A stretch of 64,000 nucleotides of DNA from DASUTB01 sp036374835 (lineage in GTDB: Bacteria; Actinomycetota; Actinomycetes; Jiangellales; Jiangellaceae): NCBI GenBank assembly GCA_036374835.1, contig DASUTB010000036.1:11676-75675 (forward strand). The letters are read 5' to 3'. The stretch's first letter is position 1. Every line of letters starts with the position of its first letter. Both the position numbers and the translations under genes were made by a program. The notes beneath the pieces are model-generated. The model was not told the origin of the DNA. It saw only the letters and a program-made list of their open reading frames with translations, and ran no database searches. This document shows positions 59,336-64,000 of this stretch, in pieces.

Positions 59336-59381
59336 GAATGATCACGTAAAGCTGGGAATCCCCAGCTTTAGGTGATCATTC
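59336..59381. terminator. 21-bp hairpin with GATCA-type ends
   Basis: Arms at 59336-59356 and 59361-59381 are complementary with one mismatch and a 4-nt loop. The ends GAATGATCACG/GTGATCATTC match the repeat family at 3628. It starts 15 nt after the purU stop and ends 14 nt before the converging msrA stop. Confidence 0.8.
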
Positions 59382-59395
59382 GGTTCCCGGCTGCA

Positions 59396-59986
59396 TCACT
59401 CCGATGTGGCCAGTGTCGCGCCGACCGGGCAGGACACGCCCGTCCCACCGGCGCCGCAGTAGCCGTTCGGGTTCTTCGCATCGGACAGATACTGCTGGTG
59501 GTACTCCTCGGCATACCAGAACTCACCGAGCGGTGCGATCTCGGTTGTGATCGCTCCGTAGCCGGCGTCGAGCAGGCGCGCCTGATACGCCTCTCGGGAC
59601 TTGACGGCCGCGCCGTGCTGCTCGTCGGAGGTGTAGTAGATCGCCGACCTGTACTGGGTGCCGATGTCGTTGCCCTGACGGTTGCCCTGCGTCGGGTCGT
59701 GACCCTCCCAGAAGGTGCGCAGGATGTCGTCCAGGCTGATCTTCGTCGGATCGAAGACGACTCGCACGACCTCGGCGTGGCCGGTGCGATCGGTACAGAC
59801 CTGCTCGTAGGTTGGGTTGGCGGTGTGCCCGCCGGAGTATCCGACGGCGGTCGTCACCACACCCGGAAGCTGCCAGAAGCTCTTCTCCGCGCCCCAGAAG
59901 CAGCCGAGACCGAGCACGATCTCCTGCTGGCCGTCTGCGGGGGTTGCATCGATCGGTGTGCCGAGGACGGTATGGGGTGCGTTCAT
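59396..59986 (-). CDS. msrA: Peptide methionine (S)-S-oxide reductase
   Basis: A 196-residue MsrA. The catalytic motif is GLGCFWGAEKSFW near residue 28, followed by GYSGGHTANPTYEQVC and THDPTQ-like GHDPTQGNRQGNDIGTQYRS. A recycling Cys is in NPNGYCGAGGTG near the C-terminus. It repairs oxidised methionine in the cytoplasm with thioredoxin. The gene stands alone and converges on purU across the hairpin at 59336. Confidence 0.92.
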   Translation of the reverse strand: MNAPHTVLGTPIDATPADGQQEIVLGLGCFWGAEKSFWQLPGVVTTAVGYSGGHTANPTYEQVCTDRTGHAEVVRVVFDPTKISLDDILRTFWEGHDPTQGNRQGNDIGTQYRSAIYYTSDEQHGAAVKSREAYQARLLDAGYGAITTEIAPLGEFWYAEEYHQQYLSDAKNPNGYCGAGGTGVSCPVGATLATSE

Positions 59987-60095
59987 ATCAATATCCTACG
60001 GAAACGGCCCGCGGCCTATTCCCGTACTCGTCGCGGCACGGTAGATTCTTCGCGGCCGCCGGGGTGGCGGGTTCGACGACAGAGGGGTTAATCGG

Positions 60096-60770
60096 ATGGT
60101 CCGGCGCACGGCGGCCGTGCTCGCGGTTGGTATGGGAACGGTGCTCGTCGGTTGTGGTGGCGACGACGGCAACGGTGTGGCCGATCTCGGGGTCGACGAG
60201 ATCCTGGCGGAGGCCCAAGAGGCGATCGACGCGCAGGAGACGGCCCGGATCGTCGGCTCCGGCACGCTTGAGGGCGAGACGATGGACCTCGATCTCACCT
60301 ATGGCGTTGATAGTGCGATCGGCGTGATCGGGTTGGGTGGAGCCGAGTTCGAGCTCACCTCGGTGGACGGCAACGTCTACATGTACGGCGGCGCTGAGTC
60401 GTGGACGCAGTTGGGTGGCGAGGCGTTCGCCTCGATGCTGGCCGACAAGTATGTCCTGGTCCCGGCGGACGATCCGTCGTTCGCCGACATGGCGGAGTTC
60501 CTCGACCTCAGCGCGATGACCGCGGAGCTGCTCGTGCCCGACGGCGAGGTCACCAAGGGTGAGGAGTCCGAGATCGATGGCCAGGCGGTGATCGCACTGG
60601 TGGACGAGGACGGTTCGACGCTCCATATCGCGACCACCGGTGAGCCGCTGCCGGTCCAGGTCACGCCGCCGGAGGGCGAGTCTGGAACGCTCGACTTCGA
60701 GTGGGACATCGAGGTCGACATCACCGCGCCGGACGAGGCGGACGTCGTCGACCTGACCGAGCTGATGTAA
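60096..60770 (+). CDS. Putative lipoprotein (LppX/LprAFG-like size class)
   Basis: A 224-residue predicted lipoprotein. The signal peptide MVRRTAAVLAVGMGTVLVG ends in the lipobox LVGC with Cys20. The mature part is very acidic. A beta-rich pattern (AQETARIVGSGTLEGETMDL-like strand repeats, GNVYMYGGAESWTQLG, IATTGEPLPVQVTPP) resembles actinobacterial outer-surface lipoproteins of the LppX/LprG type. Function unknown; lipid or glycolipid binding is possible. The ATG has a GAGGGG site nearby. It converges on the MocR gene. Confidence 0.72.
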   Translation: MVRRTAAVLAVGMGTVLVGCGGDDGNGVADLGVDEILAEAQEAIDAQETARIVGSGTLEGETMDLDLTYGVDSAIGVIGLGGAEFELTSVDGNVYMYGGAESWTQLGGEAFASMLADKYVLVPADDPSFADMAEFLDLSAMTAELLVPDGEVTKGEESEIDGQAVIALVDEDGSTLHIATTGEPLPVQVTPPEGESGTLDFEWDIEVDITAPDEADVVDLTELM

Positions 60771-60781
60771 CTTCACCAGGC

Positions 60782-60848
60782 TCGACCTATCTTCACTAGG
60801 GCTGCATGCCTGGCGAAGATACGTCGATCGTGCCGAACGTGATCGAAC
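60782..60848. terminator. Inverted repeat and GAACGTGATCGAAC motif between converging genes
   Basis: TCGACCTATCTTCACTAGG (60782-60800) pairs imperfectly with CCTGGCGAAGATACGTCGA (60809-60827). It is followed by GAACGTGATCGAAC (60835-60848), which also occurs at 12543 and inverted at 12469. It lies between the lipoprotein and MocR stops. Confidence 0.55.
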
Positions 60849-60857
60849 GACACGGCG

Positions 60858-62312
60858 CTAGGCGAAGGTGTCGACGAACTCGGCGCGCTCGTCCGGCGTA
60901 GTCGCGCCGACGGCGTGGAACGCCGCCGCGATCCGGTCGGCGGCGTCGGTCAGCACGTCGGCCGGCAGGGTGAACGGTAGCCGCAGCCAGCGTTCGAACG
61001 CGCCGTCCACACCGAAGCGTGGCCCGGCGGCCAGCCGGATGCCGTGCCGGTCGCCGGCCGCGGCCAGCGCGCTGCTGACCGGGGCGCCGATGTCGTACCA
61101 CAGCACCTGGCCGCCGCGCGGCGTACGCGCGCGCCATCCTGGGAGCCGTTCGCCGATCGCGGCCTGAAGGGTGTCACGCGAGACGGCCAGTTCGGCGAGG
61201 CGCTCGGGCAGGACGTCGTCGACCCGGCCGAGCAAGTGTGTGACGGCGAGCTGTTCGATCAGTGCGGACGCGTTGTCGACCGTCGCGCGGATCGCCGCGA
61301 GATTGCGCACCGTCGCGGGGTCGGCGCGCAGCCAGCCCACTCGGATGCCACCCCAGAACGTCTTGCTCGCCGTTCCAGTGGTGATCGCGAGGTTGGCCGG
61401 AAGGTAGCTGGCCAACGGCGCGGGCATCGGCCCGCCCTCGATGTTCAGCTCGACGAGCGTCTCGTCGATCACGGTGCGGGTCCGCGACTTCGTGAGCGCG
61501 GCGGCCAGCGCTTTGCGCTCGTCGTCCGAGGCGAGCAGCCCGGTCGGATTCTGGAAGTCGGGGTTCAGGTAGGCGATCCGCGGCGCGGTCTGGCGCAGTG
61601 CCGCGCCGACGGCGTCGACGTCCCATCCGTCCGGCGTCAACGGCACCGGCACCGGCCGGAGCTGAGCGCGGCGCATCGCGTCGAGTGCGTTCGGGTACGT
61701 CGGGTGCTCGACCAGCGCCCGGTCGCCGGGACTGGCGATCAACGACATGGCCAGCGAGAACGCATGCTGGGCACCGGCGGTGACGAGGATCTGGTCGGGC
61801 GTGGTCGGCAGGCCGCGGTCGGTGTAGCGGCTCGCGATCGCCTCGCGCAGCTGTGCGATGCCGTAGAGGCTGTAGCCGTGGCCCTGCACGAAATGCGGCA
61901 ACTGGAGTAGCGCCCACTCGTACGCCTCGCGCAACGCGGTGGCCGGTGCCGCGGGTGACGCGTGGGCCAGATCGATGACGTCCGCTCCCTCCGGCGCCGG
62001 TGCGAACGGCACGGTGCCGGAGTGCTGAACCGGCGACGGCGGCAGCGTCGTCCAGGTGCCCGATCCCTGGCGGCTCTCGGCGTACCCCTCCTCGCGCAGG
62101 GCCGCATATGCCGCGGTGATCGTCGTGCGGCTGACTCCGAGTGTGCCGGCGAGCTCGCGTTCGCCGGGCAGTCGCGTCGCAAGCAGGAGACGTCCGTCCA
62201 GCAGCAGCATCCGGATCGCCGACGCGAGCCGTGCGTAGGTGGGCGAGTGGTCGGCGGCCGCGTCCCAGGCGCCGAGCAGCTTGGTGAGATGGTGTCCGTT
62301 GACCGAGCGCAT
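60858..62312 (-). CDS. MocR/PdxR-family regulator (GntR helix-turn-helix with aminotransferase domain), YczR-like
   Basis: A 484-residue fusion. Residues 1-90 form a GntR winged helix (LASAIRMLLLDGRLLLATRL, LGVSRTTITAAYAALREEGY). The rest is a fold-type I aminotransferase domain with TAGAQHAFSLAMSLIASPGD, LNPDFQNPTGLL and the PLP Lys in TGTASKTFWGGIRVGW. It senses PLP or an amino compound. It is divergent from a YczE-type membrane protein gene, the known arrangement of YczR regulators with their target. ATG 62312 is supported by the domain start, not by a strong ribosome site. Confidence 0.87.
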   Translation of the reverse strand: MRSVNGHHLTKLLGAWDAAADHSPTYARLASAIRMLLLDGRLLLATRLPGERELAGTLGVSRTTITAAYAALREEGYAESRQGSGTWTTLPPSPVQHSGTVPFAPAPEGADVIDLAHASPAAPATALREAYEWALLQLPHFVQGHGYSLYGIAQLREAIASRYTDRGLPTTPDQILVTAGAQHAFSLAMSLIASPGDRALVEHPTYPNALDAMRRAQLRPVPVPLTPDGWDVDAVGAALRQTAPRIAYLNPDFQNPTGLLASDDERKALAAALTKSRTRTVIDETLVELNIEGGPMPAPLASYLPANLAITTGTASKTFWGGIRVGWLRADPATVRNLAAIRATVDNASALIEQLAVTHLLGRVDDVLPERLAELAVSRDTLQAAIGERLPGWRARTPRGGQVLWYDIGAPVSSALAAAGDRHGIRLAAGPRFGVDGAFERWLRLPFTLPADVLTDAADRIAAAFHAVGATTPDERAEFVDTFA

Positions 62313-62397
62313 GGGATCAGTCTGCCATGCCGGTAGCCGCTCGCGAAGGCCACTTGCTGCAACTGGCTATCGACGAGCGGTCCAGTAATGCCGCAGG

Positions 62398-63078
62398 ATG
62401 GCCGTCATGCTCACGCGACGCCTCGTCCAGCTGTACGCCGGCCTCGTCCTGTACGGCTTCAGCATGGCCCTGATGATCAAGCCTGCGCTCGGCTTGAACC
62501 CTTGGGACGTGCTCCACCAAGGCCTGACCCGACACGTGCCGCTCACGTTCGGCCAGGTGACGATCGTCGTCGGCGCGCTGGTCCTGCTCGCTTGGGTGCC
62601 GCTGCGGCAGCGACCCGGGCTCGGCACGGTGAGCAACGTCATCGTGATCGGGCTGTCGGTGGACGCGTCATTGGCGGTGTTGCCCGCGCCGGACGCACTG
62701 CCGCTTCGCTTCGCGCTGCTGCTCGCCGGCGTTCTGCTCAACGGCGTGGCCGGCGCGGCCTACATCGGTGCGCGCTTCGGCCCAGGCCCGCGGGACGGGC
62801 TCATGACCGGGCTCGTGGCGCGCACAGGAAGGTCGGTGCGGCTCATCCGGACGACCCTCGAGCTGTCCGTGTTGGCTACCGGGTTCCTGCTCGGTGGCAC
62901 GGTCGGCGTCGGAACGGTCGTCTACGCGCTCGCCATCGGACCGCTCATCCACATCCTGCTGCCGATCCTGACCGTCCCCGAGCCGGACGAACAGATCGTC
63001 GATCAGGCCGATGCCTCCGCGCGGAAGGCGGCACGGTACGCCTGGGGTGTCGTGCCGAGCCGCCGGGTGAAGTGGTGA
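62398..63078 (+). CDS. YczE/YitT-type membrane protein
   Basis: A 226-residue membrane protein with five hydrophobic segments (YAGLVLYGFSMALMI, VTIVVGALVLLAWV, VIVIGLSVDASLAVL, FALLLAGVLLNGVAGAAYIG, VYALAIGPLIHILLPIL). Family motifs are PALGLNPWDVLHQGL and GPGPRDGLMTGL. The function is unknown; regulation by the divergent MocR protein is likely. The 85-bp promoter region between the two contains TGGCCA, CTGGCT and GGTCCAG elements that could bind MocR. Its last 76 bp overlap the converging AraC-type gene. Confidence 0.83.
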   Translation: MAVMLTRRLVQLYAGLVLYGFSMALMIKPALGLNPWDVLHQGLTRHVPLTFGQVTIVVGALVLLAWVPLRQRPGLGTVSNVIVIGLSVDASLAVLPAPDALPLRFALLLAGVLLNGVAGAAYIGARFGPGPRDGLMTGLVARTGRSVRLIRTTLELSVLATGFLLGGTVGVGTVVYALAIGPLIHILLPILTVPEPDEQIVDQADASARKAARYAWGVVPSRRVKW

Positions 63079-63959
63079 CGCATCGCGGCCGCAGCGCCGA
63101 AACCGCACCGGCCGGCGATCGCGTCGACGGTGTCATCGCCGTTCTCCAGCAACCGCTGGGCGGCGGTGACCCGCTGCGCCATCAGCCAGTCGTACGGCGT
63201 GGTACCGGTCTCGTCGCGGAACCGGCGGGCGAACGTCCGCGCCGACATGTTGGCGAGCCGGGCGAGCGAGCCGATGGTGTGCTGCTCGGACAGGTGGGCG
63301 TTCATGTAGTCGAGCACGCCGGACAGCGTCACTGCTTCGGTCGGGCGAATCGGCGCCTCGACGAACTGTGCCTGCCCGCCCGCGCGGTGCGGTGGAACGA
63401 CCATCCGGCGCGCAACCGTCGCGGCCACCTCGGCGCCGTACTCCTTGCGCCAGACGTACAGGCACGCGTCCAGGCCGGCGGCCGTGCCGGCACCTGTAAT
63501 GATCGGATCTTCGTCGACGTAGAGCACGTCCGCGTCGACCTTGGCGGCCGGGAAGCGCTGCGCGAGTTCGCCGGCGTACATCCAGTGGGTCGTGCAGCGG
63601 CGGCCGTCCAACAGGCCGGCCGCGCCGAGCACGAATGCGCCGGAGCACACCGAGAGCACGCGCGCACCGCGATCGACCGCGCCGCGAAGTGCGGCCAGCG
63701 CGGGCTCTGGATACACGTGGTCCCGAGGCATCGCCGGGACGCCGATCAGGTCCGCGTCGGCCAGCCGATCGAGGCCGTGCCCGACCTGCAGTGAGAATCT
63801 CTGCGAAGTCCTGATCGAGCCGGGCGTGACACCGCAGACGTCGAATTCGAGGGTGGGGACGCCTTGTGCGGAGCGGTCGATGCCGAACGCCTCGCACAGT
63901 ACGCCGAGCTCGAAGGGCGCGACACCGTCGAGGGCCAACGCCGCGACGTTTCGGAGCAT
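63003..63959 (-). CDS. GlxA-type AraC-family regulator with DJ-1/PfpI domain
   Basis: A 318-residue regulator. The N-terminal DJ-1/PfpI-like domain (residues 1-170) shows VAALALDGVAPFELGVLCEA and the elbow SVCSGAFVLGAAGLLDGRRC. The C-terminal AraC domain (residues 215-315) has two helix-turn-helices: GSLARLANMSARTFARRFRD and VDAIAGRCGFGAAAAMRHHF. It probably activates genes for a nitrogen or small-metabolite pathway; no target is evident here. ATG 63959 is at the right window edge and its promoter may lie outside. It overlaps YczE by 76 bp tail to tail. Confidence 0.87.
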   Translation of the reverse strand: MLRNVAALALDGVAPFELGVLCEAFGIDRSAQGVPTLEFDVCGVTPGSIRTSQRFSLQVGHGLDRLADADLIGVPAMPRDHVYPEPALAALRGAVDRGARVLSVCSGAFVLGAAGLLDGRRCTTHWMYAGELAQRFPAAKVDADVLYVDEDPIITGAGTAAGLDACLYVWRKEYGAEVAATVARRMVVPPHRAGGQAQFVEAPIRPTEAVTLSGVLDYMNAHLSEQHTIGSLARLANMSARTFARRFRDETGTTPYDWLMAQRVTAAQRLLENGDDTVDAIAGRCGFGAAAAMRHHFTRRLGTTPQAYRAAFRAEASA

Positions 63960-64000
63960 GTCCTGAGTCTTTCATGGCCGATGGCAGTATGTCGATGCCC

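Noticed and set aside
1..64000. CRISPR array, tRNA, rRNA, insertion sequence or prophage
   Set aside because: No regularly spaced direct repeats, no cloverleaf-like or rRNA-like stretches recognised by eye, and no transposase, integrase or phage protein among the open frames. Small RNAs cannot be excluded without computation.

Overview
The window is about 64 kb of high-GC DNA with actinobacterial features throughout: GTG starts, strong AGGAGG ribosome sites, ATGA/GTGA start-stop overlaps, a mycofactocin glycosyltransferase (mftF), an NDMA-type alcohol dehydrogenase, an IclR, an FCD-type GntR and a MocR regulator. It reads as a chromosomal catabolic region of a soil actinomycete (Pseudonocardiales or Jiangellales type; genus not determinable here). 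No rRNA, tRNA, CRISPR, transposase, integrase or phage gene was seen.

Layout. 1-7.4 kb: end of a mycofactocin locus (partial SDR, MftF), a UGSC-family protein and its partner, an NDMA/mycofactocin-type alcohol dehydrogenase, a haloacid dehalogenase and an MFS exporter. 7.5-20.8 kb: a seven-gene minus-strand catabolic and uptake operon (IlvD-type dehydratase, FAD oxidoreductase, SsuABC-type ABC transporter, acyl-CoA synthetase, ThDP enzyme), an IclR regulator, and a divergent acyl-CoA synthetase plus secondary-alcohol dehydrogenase. 21-28 kb: regulators and small housekeeping genes (hydrolase, large LuxR-type ATPase, VOC, DUF378, GNAT, YCII, a winged-helix regulator with a membrane protein). 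28-37.7 kb: an orphan molybdenum hydroxylase large subunit, and divergently acetoacetyl-CoA synthetase, biotin carboxylase, a sugar-isomerase-like TIM barrel, an MDR dehydrogenase, an SDR and a squalene-cyclase-fold protein. 37.8-48.1 kb: E1alpha/E1beta/lipoyl-domain genes, an amidase, a VOC protein, then a tight five-gene operon: a split PEP-synthase-like kinase (two subunits), a HAD phosphatase, a biotin carrier and a biotin carboxyltransferase. 48.8-59.3 kb: aldehyde dehydrogenase, a beta-hydroxyacid dehydrogenase, a GntR regulator, and a methoxy-aromatic/gallate-type pathway (VOC extradiol dioxygenase, PrpF/GalD tautomerase, RraA-type aldolase, PIG-L/GalB-type hydratase; LigM-type O-demethylase, MetF, PurU). 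59.4-64 kb: MsrA, a lipoprotein, MocR and YczE, and a GlxA-type AraC regulator.

How the parts may work together. The 50-59 kb block is coherent: a THF-dependent demethylase would pass methyl groups to MetF and PurU for C1 disposal. The four-gene minus-strand operon would open the aromatic ring and degrade it to pyruvate and oxaloacetate by the 4-oxalomesaconate route, with a VOC dioxygenase in place of the usual LigB-type enzyme. The most unusual block is at 42.2-48.1 kb. It combines a phenylphosphate-synthase-like kinase that lacks the PEP barrel with a biotin carrier and a carboxyltransferase. The matching biotin carboxylase lies about 9 kb away beside acetoacetyl-CoA synthetase. Together with the alcohol dehydrogenases, this suggests an ATP-activated, biotin-dependent carboxylase acting on a ketone (or phenolic) substrate. 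That is inference from gene content.

Non-coding structure is rich. A dispersed family of palindromic elements with GAATGATCAYG ends sits just after stop codons, several convergent gene pairs are separated by long imperfect inverted repeats, and several promoters carry perfect palindromes that look like operators.
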